Assembly: GCA_003868215.1 (NCBI GenBank)
Contig: QWDQ01000001.1
Location: 372,001-436,000, forward strand
From: Pseudophaeomoniella oleicola
Taxonomy: Eukaryota; Ascomycota; Eurotiomycetes; Phaeomoniellales; Phaeomoniellaceae
DNA: 64,000 bases
Reading direction: 5' to 3'
Positions 20,175 to 32,496 of this stretch are shown here, in pieces. Numbering within the stretch: position 1 is the stretch's first letter; each line of letters opens with the position of its first letter. Under the pieces are notes generated by a model. That model saw nothing but the letters and a program-made list of their open reading frames with translations, did no database searches and was not told the DNA's origin. The position numbers and the translations under genes were made by a program.

Positions 20175-21275
20175 TTTGTGTGCCTGCTCCTCCTCCTGCT
20201 CCTCCTCCTCCTCATTGCTGTTGCTGTTGCTTATTATGTACTTTTTCAGATACATATGAACCTGAAAGCAAAAAAGAAAAAGGGGGCCGTCTGAATATCC
20301 GTACCATTGACCGTTTGCTTTCTGATACCCAATAATTACTCAATACCCAATACAGATATCATGAATCTCATAACGTTACTCTCACTTTTTGATCATGTCA
20401 TCAAGTACCAAAGATTAGATTAAAGCAAAGAGAAAAAAAGATATTTGTAGACATGTAATTTTTTGGATTTTGGTTTAATTCCTTTTTTGAACCCATTCTG
20501 TGACGAAAGAACTGAGGTAAGGATTGGTAAATTTCAAGGATAGAAAAATGAAATCTGATGTTGCGTCTGGTATGAAGGTAGATGTTGGTAGTTGTACATG
20601 GTAATTCCTTTCCCGTCTCCCCTTTCCCTCGCCCACCCTTCATTTCCTGTGTTTCTCTTGCATCTGAGGAGTTGTGAGCTAAAGTCGGTAGGTCCCCTTT
20701 CCTCTTTCCTGGGGAACGCCATCACACCTTGTTTCAACAGAGTTCTTTTTTTCTTTTCAGACAGGGAAATGGTATAAGAACAGGACCATTCCCCTTTTTC
20801 ACGTGCTTCTGCTCTCCCACGGTCATTCGAAGTCTGACATCGGGTCAAAGCACCGGTTGAGAAGACGATGGATCAAAAAAAACAAATAATAATAAAAACA
20901 TCAAGGTAGCAGAATCGTAAAGCCATCGAAACCCATCCAAATGATCATCGTAACACGCTCAATGCTCTCACATATACACCCAAATCCAAGACGCTCAGGG
21001 ACTTTATGTGAGGAGACATCCAGCTCGCCATACCAACCCATGCAATGAAATGCCCCTGCCCACCAAGGGCATGATCTGTCTCCAATGAAAAATAAATGGT
21101 ATCAACAGACGATAAAAAAAATTTGCTCGAAAAGTCCAACACAACACATGACACGAAAATAGCATGCCAAAAGGGGAAGCCATGATGTCTCCTCATGCAT
21201 TGTTCTAGTCGATTGACAGATACAATTCAGGCCGACAGTGAGAAAAATGGCACAGATTTCAAAGTACGACATGAT
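20175..21275. other. Intergenic between convergent genes
   Basis: About 1.1 kb joining the 3' ends of the proline-rich protein gene and STE12, with a CTC-rich run at 20185-20213 and A/T-rich tracts. No gene seen. Confidence 0.6.
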
Positions 21276-23662
21276 TCATATATGCTGTTGTAGAAGTTGT
21301 GGTTGAATCATTTGACCTTGAAGAGAGTTCAAATCCGAGGCATCGTGGTGCGAGTGTTGCTGTTGTTGGAACATACCATGGTGGACATTGGTAGAGCCGC
21401 TAGAACCAGGTGCGTGCATGCTGCTGATATTTGACATATTGAGCATACCCGAACTCGACAGCGTGAAGCTTCCATCTTCTGGCGGTGAATCTTCGCCAAG
21501 TGAACCAAATTCGTTTTCCTCGGCTTCAAGATCCTCGTCGCTGAGACTCATATGGGGATGGGTACCATCCGGTTGGGTCTCATGGGTTCGGCGATGTCTA
21601 TCAATAGGCTGTCAGAATTGGAGTCCTGATCAAGGGAGATTATAGGTCGACGATAACTTACTGTGCGAGATTATCCGACCTAGAAAAGGCCTTGTTGCAG
21701 TAGGGACAGATGTATGGTCGTTCTTGAGTGTGGGTTCGAACGTGTCTAACCGCCGGAGAATTAGCTGGCGCTTAACCCAAATTTAAAATAGATTGCCCAA
21801 TCAATAGAAAACGAGAAGTGGCATGCAAGACATACCTTTTAAGATGTTCGAGACGTTTGAACAATCGACCACATGACGGAATGGGACACGAATGTGACTT
21901 GTGGGGATATGGACCAAGCTCCATCATGGTAGCGCTTCGAGCACGGCGGACTGGACCAGGGCGTTCCTGTCTCACCGCTGGACTGTTATGCAGAGAAAAC
22001 GATGAGTAATCATCATGGACCAGACTGGAAAGATCGTCCTGCTGTGGGCTAACGATAGGCATGGTGGCTGGTTGTGGGCTTTCTTCAAGGCTTGGCATGG
22101 GGGTGCCGTGACGAGAAAGGTCTTGGAGCAGGTCATTCTTTGGTACAACTGTCGAGGCATAGCTGTTTGTGAGGCCAGGTGGAGAGGTATTGTTCGACTC
22201 GTCGTTTTCCGCAAAGGGGAGGACAGAGCTTGACATCGAGCGGCGGAGGTCGCTTGGTCTGTGCGCTACATGTGGTTGTTTGGCCTGTGCTGCCGCATTG
22301 GCAGCCACAGCATTAAGGATTGATGGTGGGATTGAAGACCTCCTCCTGCGTTGCTTGTACGTTGGAGAGCCCTCTATTACAGAGTAGACGTTGGTAGATG
22401 GAAACGTCCGCGTCGCAGCGGAGAATTGTGGACCGACGAGGTTTGATGGTGGCAGGGTCGCCATTGGATTAAATGTACCCGCTGAAACATCAGGAAGAGC
22501 GCTGTAGAGTCCGGTGTCCTCATTGGCGATGTAGGCGGGCTCGGCACCCAATCCCATTCCTTGTTGAGGTGGGGTAATAGGTTCATAGGAGATAGCACGA
22601 TTGCTATAGTCATCATAATGCGATGAGACAAATGATGGAGCTGGTGAATACTCCATGTATGCTGGAACAGATGTATGTCTCTGATGCACCTTTGACAATG
22701 CGATTCCATTACGATCGAACTGCAGCTGACCGTAGTCTTGGTCACGCTTCATCATGTTTGATGCCATTGTATTCCCCATTGACATCTGGTTATACATCGG
22801 AGCAGACAAGGTGGTATCCTCCGGTACCATTGGCATCGAGTGGGGGATCATAGAAGGAGGAGGCATTGAGTCGACAGCTCTCATGACTGGCGAGGTCGAC
22901 TGCGAATATGAAGTATTTGCATGCGCTGAGAAAGAAGAAGAGTTTGCCTGTTGAGCCTTCGTGAGCTGTTCGAAGAGAGACTGTGAAGAATCGAACTCGA
23001 AAGACAATGCGGGCTCAGCCACAGCCACTGTAGTCGCTTCTTGATTCATCTTTTCTCTCTTCAGATCGCGCTCTAATGCGTCCAGGAACAGCCGGTCGTG
23101 TGGCACGCTGTACCAATAGAATACCTTCTGCTTCTTCTGCGTTCGAATGCAATTATTCTTGTACAGAAAGTCCAGGAAAGGGCTCTTGGGCTCTTCGAGG
23201 GACGCATCTGTCCCGGACTTCAAATTTCGGAGGTCGGAGAAGATCCCTTCTTCGAACTTCTTGGAATTCTTGACCGGTCTCCCAAAGGCCTGGAATCTGA
23301 ACGCAAGGCATCGTACGATATCCGTGCCTGAGATATGGAAGAGGTTGTTCCATAGCACACAGGATACATATTCGCCAGTTGGGAGAAGAAAGCGTCTAAT
23401 GTATTGGTCCGGGGTCCAGTCGACTGGCGCAGAGATCAAGAAATACTTCACTGTGAGGAGCTATTAGCGATGTTCAAGTCGAACGCGTTGCGCCAACGCG
23501 TGCTAACCGTCAAGGAAGGATGGGCAGCGTCGACTTACAGTTGTCGACTTGTTGAAGCGCGACTTGGGCATCTTGAGGTAGGCTTTGTTGAGCTTCAGTT
23601 GATAGCATGAAAGTTTCGGGCTTTTGAGGCGGTGCCATTGCCGCACCAGCCTGAGAATACAT
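21276..23662 (-). CDS. STE12: Ste12 transcription factor with homeodomain-like STE domain and two C2H2 fingers
   Basis: Minus-strand exons 23662-23539, 23450-21836, 21745-21662 and 21597-21276; 714 aa. Exon 1 encodes [20 protein letters not shown], the common start of filamentous-fungal Ste12. The STE domain (about 42-160) is very well conserved ([56 protein letters not shown]). A long Ser/Gln/Met-rich region follows, then two C2H2 fingers: [19 protein letters not shown] (about 563-585) and [21 protein letters not shown] (about 593-613). Ste12 is the downstream target of the Fus3/Kss1-type MAP kinase, controlling mating, fruiting and invasive growth; the C2H2 fingers are typical of filamentous fungi and absent in yeast Ste12. 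Exon 3 is 84 nt with phase-2 introns on both sides, so it can be skipped in frame. Confidence 0.97.
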
Positions 23663-26600
23663 TGTTAATTAAGGCCAATGATAGGAAGATTGGCTGTCCT
23701 TTCGAAGGAGAATTTCGCGAAGACTGGTCGTGGGACAAAGGCGAGTATCAGGACTGGGTTGGTGAAGCAATCCTGTGTTTCGAAGTGCTGGACAAGCTTC
23801 AGCAATAGGTCGGAAACGAATGTCTGTCTTGGGCTCGATGATCAAAACGAGTGAATCATGAGGCAGACGAGGTAAACAAAAACTTGTCTGGCGAGAGACC
23901 TGCCCTCGCAACGTCCTGACGCTGTGGTAGTATGTTCTATCACCCAATGGTGCGGGAGTCTTGTCGAGGCCTGCCCGCTGAAGATCTCCCTTCTTCGTCG
24001 TAGTCTGGGGGTTGACGAGGGTGAGGGGGCCAACAATGACCACACGACTCAACAGGGAAGAAACACCAAACGAGATTGTCAACGAAGCGATCAAGCTGCG
24101 ACAATCGTGGGGAGAGGAAATGAAAGTTGTTTGAGGAAGGGGAAGATGAATGTTTTAATGAGATGAGGGAAAGGTGCGACAAAAGAGGATATGTATGAGA
24201 TTTGAGGTGAGAGGGAGCATGGACTGGGGGGTAGTAGGTGCTTAAAGCTCCGGGCGGGCGATAGACAGAGGAGCGCCGCAAAATGATAGGACGTGAAGTG
24301 AACGGCTCGTGGTAGGGGGACCGGGTATCCCGCCCACACAGGATCTTAAGTACCCTGTGGTAATTGGACTACTAACAACCGCTATGGCACCTCGTACCGC
24401 GCTTTTTGTTATTTTGATGGTAATATGAATAGTATACATGAGGTATAGATACCAACCATTATAACATGATTAGTACATAAGGTACCTATATCTCGTACCT
24501 AGGTATTCTTCCTTTCTTGCAACTTCTGTTGCTGCTGCTTCTTGTCAGATTGGAGACTGACATTGGAGAGTTGTCACACGGGCCAGGGGGGGGTTTGCAA
24601 GCAGGGACATGAATTGGAAAGAGACAGGGAGGGACTGAACCATCTCCCAGTCTGCTCCCGTTGAACTACTGCACTCTGGATACCCAGAAGTCGTGTAGTT
24701 ACTGGAAGGCGTAAAGTGTCAAATTGAAAAAATGGGTCAATTATTCTTTCCAGTCCTACAGGCAAACATAGCTTCATCGAAGGGAAAGTCAAGCAAAGGT
24801 ACGGCAGACGAGACACAGGAGAATGGAGCTTTGCCTGTACAGTACAGTACGGTAATTAGTCTACACAGCTACCTACCTAACCCAGTACTCTGTCTATGCC
24901 TAAGGTACGGTACCTTCGCATTTATCACCTTTCACCTAAGTATAGGTGCTTCAAGCGAACAGATGTTAATCGTCCCTGTCCTAGACAACGAATACGGGCC
25001 CATTACCAAAATATCAACAGGGATGCCGCTGTCTTTGGGCCTTTGACTCTTGGGAAGGGAATCGCAGTCAGGGATTAGGACGTTCAAGAAGGCACTTTTC
25101 GCAATAAGCGAGGCACATTGGCGCTGACCAAACCAGAGATGGCGAACAGACCTGCAAGGATGAGATTGGCTTGCGGCCTATAAGCGAGGGACCTAAAGCC
25201 TCGAAATACGCCAATAACGTCTTGACTAGGCCCCATATCAAGTCTCCATTCGTTAGGTGGCTCGCTCGGTGCAGGTGGTTAAGAAACGCAAGCAGGGAAC
25301 AGGAGAGACTCAGGTACGGTACCGTCACCGGCGTGGTAATCTCCCCACCACGAACCCCCGTTCACACAAGACAATTAATTTATCATCCGGTACGCTAATA
25401 ACATTTCTGGTCAAAGATGATTGAGCGAGTGGAACCGACTGAAATCTGCGACTTGTGTTTCATCTTCTTAAGCTCCAGAGTCTATGTTTGAGAGATGCTG
25501 GTTGGGAATGGTCCCAGACTCCAGTCGGCTCCTACGATATGGACATTTTCAGCACCATTTTTCTTTTCTCATTGCTGGTGTTGATCTTCGCTTATTACAG
25601 AGTTGAGATCCGAGCTCTCGTTCACATTTTCATTCATATCCATAAGGCGAACGAACGATAGAAAGCCTGCTCCGCCAACGTGAGGATTTAAATTGAGAGG
25701 TTGAAGCAGCCACATCCATCTATACAACGTCGTATATACCGCGCGAGCGCGTTGGCAAGGAGTGTGTGATCGCCACTCCTAGCCGCTGTAATGCACGCAA
25801 GGTTGGTAGGATCTTGGAGACATAATCAATTGCAGTCACCCAATCACCCAATTACCCAAGAACATTCCGCCCTGTCATATCCAATATGAGGGTCATGATG
25901 GTGATTTGGTTTTTGTTGTTGTCATTACTATAATTAAAGGTCGAGGAGAAGTGACCATGGTCTTGCATTGAGCCAATGAGGTTATTGGTTATGTCTTTGC
26001 ATCGTCGAACTTACCGTACTATCCTCATGGTAGGACATCATTCTTGGCCTTGTTTACTGTCCGATTGCGACACAATATTCTTCAAGACGGCGAAAAACGG
26101 TCAACTGGACCACGCGAGGTCCTCTGCCGATCAAAAGGTCTGGAATGGAGGCTTGATCATGAACGGGTAGTAACTTTACTGGTAACGGTACCTAACATCA
26201 GAATCGGGCTCGTGCCATCCAACTTAGACGGAAATCAAAGCCAAGTGCAAGTTACCGTTGAGTAGGTTGTGTACTGGATGAGTGGATTGATCACTGGGTT
26301 GACTTTTCTCAGGGGACGACAAATTGCTCAAGTGATACTACGTAGTAGTCGCCCTTGTGACGCTGAAGCAAGATTCCTACACGGCACTTACTCCGAGTAG
26401 TGGTAAAGATACATACCTACCTAGGTACCTTAGGTAGATATAAATAATACACATGATTTTTCAGTTGACTCTGATTGGACTTACATTTTGAAGATTGCTG
26501 CTCTCTCTTTGAAGGGATTGGCGATACGCTCGCTCATTTCCTGAAATCAGCAAGGAGAGATCTTAGAGTCAGGTACGGGAATTTACCTTTTGTTTGGCTG

Positions 26601-27515
26601 GCGAGCTGAGACGGTGTTTTTGCAGTTCCTTCATGCCCGGCGCCTGTCTCAGAAATTGACTATACTAGGGTCAATTATGACCAGTCGTTGCAGCCTCAGC
26701 GGGGCCCGACAACAGAAATAGCCGTACTACATAGTACGATGTACGACTTACGACCAGAGACAGCGAGACCATCCCCCCACTGCCACTAGAAATATACCGG
26801 AGGGCCATTTTCCGGAAGCGAGGAGGAGAACAGGCTGGATAAGGTAAGTGTAGGTAGATATTACTTCTGGTACAGTCACTAGATGCAACCCGACTGTACG
26901 GGACTATCTCAATAAAAGGGTGGTCGAATATTCAAAAAGATGCAGGTACGGTGTTAGTGCTATACGAGAGTCAAAAAGAGAAATCAATTTCAGCTTTGTC
27001 TGCTCCACTCATTTCCTCTTCTGTTCTATCTTGAAGCAAAGGTGTTAGGTTCAGTTAATTAGTACTGATATAGGATCTACAGTAATAGGTAGTATGAGGT
27101 GCATGCTGTACTACTACCTCTATGGTATGCGATCCCTAGGCCAGTAGGGGCCACGATCAGGATCACAGTACACGATCGTGTTCGCCTACCTACCTCTACT
27201 TAGATACCTACCGAAACCCCGTCCGATGGGATGCTTGAGGTACCGAAGGCACAGCTACATACTTGGTCATACATCACAGTAGATCAATATGAAGTACAGT
27301 GCTCTGAAAACGTCAGAATCCCTTACACGGCCTCGACGGGAAGACACTTCCTCATCCCCTCCTTGATTCATGAAAGGATCGCCCAGGAATCAATATATAT
27401 TCATCTAAAACGGGTCTTCAGGGCTCCATCAATTCAGGCATTCTAAAGAAGCGAATGGCAATCAATCATCTTGCCCGTACATACGTCAAGTGCTATGTAT
27501 GACATGACATAATTA
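23663..27515. other. Large gene-free interval upstream of STE12
   Basis: About 3.85 kb. The part next to STE12 (23663-24300) reads like a long leader/promoter. The rest carries scattered short palindromes such as CCTAGGTACC and TACTACGTAGTA (24480-24510, 26336-26347, 26405-26440, 27185-27215). Open frames are at most about 105 codons and unconvincing. It could hold long regulatory sequence for STE12, a non-coding transcript, or relics of decayed elements; the sequence alone does not decide. Confidence 0.45.
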
Positions 27516-28512
27516 TCATATGGCGACTCGGAACTTCAAGAGATCTTTGGTCTTGATCTCGTCCAGTTTCGCTAACAGTTCCGTCACATCCCACTTACAG
27601 GAGAGAAACCTACCGTTCAGTGCATCTGCCTTGGCCTTGTCCTTGGTCAACCAAACGCAAAATGATCCTGCAAGATTCGGATCATCTACTAGCACTAATA
27701 TATATCGGCGTAATCGATTAGCTTTCAATACGCCTTCAAGACAGGGTAAGGCCAAGGCTTATGTCAGATCTCTTACAGTGTTGGTACTCTCTCGGCATGC
27801 TCCTTTCAGAGAACTCGCTCACCACTCCTCCGGGGTGGACACTGGCACAGAAGACTCCTCTGCAGGCATCCTGTTCCGCCATCATCTCCAAAATACGCAC
27901 CTGCGCCATCTTACTTGCACAGTAGTGGATATGTGCAACTGGCCCCGCGACTGTCGGTGCCGCCATGGAATTGATAGCAATGAAAGCCATCGCGCCATTC
28001 GGTGTAGCCTTGAGGAGCGGTATGAGGTAATGAGCCGCATGATAGGTGCCTACAGCCTGGACACTGAAAGCAGTCTGGAATTCTCCTGGGGTTTCAAGTG
28101 TGATATCTGCCTGCATCTTGCCCGAATATCCCGCATTGATCACAACGGCATCGAGTCGGCTATCAAACTCTGCCTTGGTCGCTGCTGCGATGGCAGCTAC
28201 ATCCGAGGACGACGTGATGTCACACTCCAGCACCAGCGTCTTCACTGTTGGATTTATGGCCTTGACTTCATCTGCTACTGACTGCAGTGCCGGCAATGAA
28301 CGTGCACACAGCACAAGCCCCGTGGCTCCCGCACGAGCGTAGGAACGTGCCAATCCGCTACCGACTGCTCCCCTCCCGCCGATGATGCAGGCAACATATG
28401 GTTGGGATAATTTGACCAGCGAGGGATCAATATCCGGGTACGGAGCAGCGTGGAGAGTAGGCACAAACTCTCGAAGATCTCTGGCGTTCGTTTGGCTCGG
28501 TGTCAAGGTCAT
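27516..28512 (-). CDS. Short-chain dehydrogenase/reductase
   Basis: Minus-strand exons 28512-27777 and 27694-27516; 304 aa. Splicing of the 82-nt intron gives YQHLLVDDPNLAGSFCVWL, a usual SDR C-terminus. Seen: a Rossmann nucleotide-binding turn written GGRGAVGSG in place of the common TGxxxGIG (about residues 45-53), an NAG motif (VVINAGYSG), the catalytic serine region (INSMAAPTVAG) and Tyr-x3-Lys (HYCASK). Classical SDRs reduce or oxidise small hydroxyl/keto substrates with NAD(P)H; the substrate here is unknown. There is no neighbour suggesting a pathway, and the gene sits isolated between two gene-poor intervals. Both strands are open across much of exon 1, but only the minus frame encodes a known fold. 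Confidence 0.9.
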
Positions 28513-30445
28513 GATTGATGCCGGTGACAGTCATATGATATATGGTAACTTGCAATCATTGGGTTGCGTGAACGCCACCACTGTTACTTATAATGAGTGA
28601 GTGGTGGTAGCTGTAGATACTGCGGGAAGAAACCACGGAAATAATCCCGGAGTTTACTCCATAATTTTACGGAAATAAGAAAGAGAAGAAATGATAGCAT
28701 TTCAGCAATACAATATATTTATTGATCCTGTACAAACATGAATAGTGTATCAATCAAGCACAATGACTTCCGCTCATATCTATTGTACCTCATTGCCCTA
28801 GGTATCGTAGGTACGTGCACTTACCACCGTGAACACACACACCATCGACGTAGCTGCAGTCAGTAACTCTTAGGAACCTATCAAGTACAGTCTTCTTCAC
28901 CTTTTACAAGAAGTAACGAAGTCAGGTAGGTCTGTAGGTTAGGTATGTACCTATGTATCTTGATTTCACCACCCAAACCGAGTTATTGCCTTGATATGTT
29001 CGTTGTCAGTCAGTAATTCTCCTGACTACCTACCTACCTTTCTACCTAGTAATTAGGTAACCTATCATAGCGGAGAAGTGCGTGATAACTGTAGAGTAAA
29101 TACATGAAAGGCTTGTTTGTAATCATGAGGTATCAGAAGAGGGTTTTAAACGAGGGAAGACGACTACCGCCCTTTCGAGGATGGAGTATGAGTCTTTTTT
29201 CTGCGGTTCTTTTCGATTTACTACCATAATTAGTTGAGAGATTTTGGTTACTGAGGACTGTGTAATACTTAGTATCTTACGTAGTACAACGTTGTAGTCT
29301 AGCCGGTGGTAGTCCGGACTAAAACCAGCAAGCGCATTTGTATCTGTACTACGATGTATCCTCCCCTCGTTTCCGTTTTTACCCCTGACTAAAACCAGTA
29401 CTACATACTTAGTAGCCCACCTGCCACCGCCAGGGGTCCTGCCGCAGATTCTGAAGCAACCAGAGCTCGCGTTTCAAGTTTCCAGGTCAATGAGCGAGAG
29501 TCAGCCACCGTCACTACATCTTTCGTTCTCTCGGAATATGCTATTTCCACCACTGACCGGAGAATGTAGAGACATTGATGATGTGATAGGCACCTCGCTG
29601 GGACCTGTCACACTTGGCTTCGCTGAGATCCTGCATTGGTGCAATTTCATCACCACTTCCTCGACTTGAGGTGCTCGCTTTGATTGATCGAAATCGAATC
29701 CGAGAAATATTCAGAGGCTAAACGAGTTTGTAACCAGTACCCAGCTGGCTTCTGTTGATTTCGTAGTATGCCGACGCAGATGTAGGTGCTAACAAGCTCT
29801 ACCCGTCAAAGAGAGGCTAGGTCATACCATAGTATTGAAGCGAAGACGAAACGCATGCCCTGAGCAGAATGGGCAATTCAGGCTTGCGTAACTTGGGCCT
29901 TCGTCAACTTCCGCGCCGTGCACCGTAGTACGTGGCTAGCTATTCCGCCATTCCGTCGACCCATCACTGCCCAGCTTGGATGGGGTCTTCCACGTCTAAA
30001 CGCTCCTTCTCGTCATGTGTCGAGCCGTCGAGAGCCGGGTAGAAGTACGTGGTAGCGAGGTAACTTCTCGGCTGGTTGTTGTAGGTACGAAACGCCTAGA
30101 CCTGTCTAGCTTCGGCGTGCACCAGACCCGCAGGTTACATACAACTAGTACTTATTTCCATAGGGCAAAGGTCCGACCAGGTGATCGACGCAATCAGAAA
30201 CGCCGGCTCGGGGACAGTGCAGTGGCGAGTAGTGGATGTCCGCAAGGGCCTCGAATCGATTGATCTCTGACTCTCTCACTCTTGCTATGACCTTTCGTCG
30301 GCTTTCGCCTCTCACGGTACGCTGATATCATCGTGAGTTCAGAACGTCGTGGCGCTGGCGAAGTGCCCAAGCATGCTACTACGTAAACGTATGCTTTGGT
30401 CATAAGTCCCTCTAGCGCAGTGTCGAGTTACTTGGCATGCTTGTG
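28513..30445. other. Gene-poor interval rich in short TAGGTA/TACCTA motifs
   Basis: About 1.9 kb with repeated short strings (TAGGTAGGT, CTACCTACCTACC, GTACGTAG) near 28800-29060 and 29270-29420, and GACTAAAACCAG occurring twice (around 29318 and 29386). No gene recognised. Confidence 0.45.
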
Positions 30446-31338
30446 TCATCTCTTCTTTGTACGTCGGCCTTTCGATCCTGATCCTTGAATGCTTTGAAGG
30501 TCTTTTCGACTGAGACTAAGAGTACCTCCTCTGAACTTGCCGATACCAGGACCTCCAACAGCTCGCTCGCGCCGTACCGCTTTGATTCTTGAAGCCTGCA
30601 TAGGACGTTCGAGTATAATACCATTCTCCTTAGCTTCGATCCTACGCCTTGTCTCTATTGCAGAAGCTTTGGCTTTCATGCCTTTCCTGTGGGAAAGTGG
30701 CATCTTAGTTTGAGCCAGTATGGAGTCCTTCGAGCCGAGCGCTTGTAACCGCAAGTCGAGTGCCTTGTGCCTCTGTGAACCAACAGGAGTCGTTTCTTGG
30801 TTTGATTCAAGTAGATGTGATTCCTTCAGCAACCTTTGTAGCGCTAGGTCGTTCTTCAAGTTCGCTGTATCATCTGTGTCTTGCTGGCTGGTCTGAGGCT
30901 GTTTCTGTGCTGTCTTACTAGAAGAATGCTCGGCGCCTGTTTTGGGAGGCTTGGAAGACTGCAGACTGGTCAGAAACCCGATATTGATCTATAATGCTCA
31001 TACCATACCATGTAGCTTTTATAGGATTTATCCAATGCTAATTCATCCCCCTGCGAACTTTGCGTGTAGTCCACCACCTGGACTGGGCCGTTGTCTTCGA
31101 CCTCGCTGAACCCGGACCAGGACTCGGAATCTCCTGTACCATCACTAGAGCACGCCTCTGAGAGATCGAGCTGCTCCGGTACTGGTATGCTTTGTGGTTC
31201 TAGAGGCGCATAACGCTGCTCGAAATACTGGCGAAAGACCTCGTTTGCATCTTGGGGGGTATTTGGATGGCTTTGGTCTTCCGCGGCTGCTTCTCTTCTG
31301 ACGACGGTCGCGGCCTTAACTTTGACCTTTCGTGGCAT
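30446..31338 (-). CDS. FAF1: Faf1/C1orf131-like 40S ribosome assembly factor (DUF4602)
   Basis: Minus-strand exons 31338-31009 and 30958-30446 with a 50-nt intron (GTATGG...CAG); 280 aa. The C-terminal part carries the family signature: ALDLRLQALGSKDSILA, ETRRRIEAKENGI, and GGPGIGKFRGGTLSLSRKDL, a pattern seen in DUF4602 proteins such as yeast Faf1. The family acts in early 18S rRNA processing and small-subunit assembly in the nucleolus. The N-terminal half is acidic and Ser/Gln-rich (VFRQYFEQRYAPLE, then an acidic block). The C-terminal tail is basic (GSKGRRTKKR). ATG 31338 starts the basic segment MPRKVKVKA; a TTG/ATG-less extension upstream is not needed. Divergent from HIS6 with 256 bases between start codons. 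Confidence 0.82.
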
Positions 31339-31594
31339 CCTTCCAGATCTGGATAAAGTATTGTACGCAACGATAACAAGGAGCAATATTTCCTAAGTTG
31401 TGGCGTCTTCAAAGCTATCATCGAGAGTTCGCCGCGCGGAAGCGGTGAAACTTTTTGTGCCGTCAAAATAATTTATCGTTACACGGGCGGTGAGCATCTC
31501 CATGAGCACTACAACTTAGACATTTGCTCCAGGTATAGCTGCGGCCTCTCGTTGCATGCGAAGAAGTTCGAAGTTAAGAATAGAAGCCCACGTA
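31339..31594. promoter_or_regulatory. Bidirectional promoter region, FAF1 / HIS6
   Basis: 256 bases between divergent start codons of a ribosome assembly factor and a histidine biosynthesis enzyme. No certain TATA box or Gcn4-type TGACTCA site seen. Confidence 0.5.
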
Positions 31595-32496
31595 ATGACA
31601 AAATTCAGACCTTGTATCGATCTCCATGCTGGTCATGTCAAGCAAATCGTGGGAGGGACGTTATCCAATGTCTCGAGCGATCTCAAGACGAACTACGTCT
31701 CCGAGCACCCAGCAAGCTTCTACGCAAATCTTTACCGAGAACATAATTTGTTTGGGGCACATGTCATAATGCTTGGATCTGGCAATGAGGAGGCTGCCAG
31801 AGATGCCCTGAAAGCCTGGCCTAGGAAGCTTCAGCTAGGAGGTGGAATTACGGATGCAAATGCAGAGTCATGGATCGAGGCTGGTGCCGAGAAGGTACGC
31901 ACTGATTGTTTACTCACTGCTTTTACAGATCTTACAAAGCATGGTAACTTATGTGCGGAGTAACATGTAGATTATCATCACATCCTTTCTATTTCCGAAC
32001 GGTGTTTTCTCCAAGGAGAGACTTGAGAACGTGCTTGCCAGACTGGGAAATGACAAGAGCAAATTAGTCATTGATATCAGTTGTCGACGGCAAGGGAACA
32101 AGTGGTTTGTAGCAATGAACAAATGGCAGACCATTACCGACATGGAGGTCAACCAAGGTATGTGTAAACCAGCTCTAGACATGATCACATACCAACCGCG
32201 GAATATCAGAGAGTATCTCGATGCTTGAGCCGTACTGCTCAGAATTTCTCATTCATGCTGCCGATAACGAGGGCTTGCAGCGTGGTATGGACGAAGACCT
32301 CATCTCTCTCCTTGCACAGTGGTGTACTATTCCGGTAACGTACGCAGGAGGAGGCAGAAACCTTGATGATTTAGATTTGGTCAAAAAGCAAAGTGATGGT
32401 AAGGTTGACCTAACGATTGGTAGCGCTCTGGACATTTTTGGTGGTCTCGGTGTCAAATTTGAAGACTGCGTCAGGTGGAATAAGGACAACATCTGA
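31595..32496 (+). CDS. HIS6: Phosphoribosylformimino-AICAR ribotide isomerase (histidine biosynthesis)
   Basis: Exons 31595-31894, 31971-32157 and 32210-32496; 257 aa, close to yeast His6 (261 aa). It catalyses the fourth step of histidine synthesis, opening the ribose of ProFAR to PRFAR, with a TIM-barrel fold. Seen: [21 protein letters not shown] with the catalytic Asp in the first strand, [25 protein letters not shown] across the first splice, [45 protein letters not shown] and the phosphate-binding [12 protein letters not shown]. Splice junctions restore unbroken alignment-like sequence ([17 protein letters not shown] at intron 2). Start at 31595 rather than 31556, since fungal His6 begins [11 protein letters not shown]. 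Confidence 0.97.

Noticed and set aside
21325-21337. GAGTTCAAATCC resembling a tRNA T-loop
   Set aside because: Inside the STE12 last exon with no cloverleaf around it.
27520-28281. 253-codon plus-strand frame opposite the SDR gene
   Set aside because: The minus strand encodes a clear SDR with conserved motifs; the plus frame has no domain and is a shadow.
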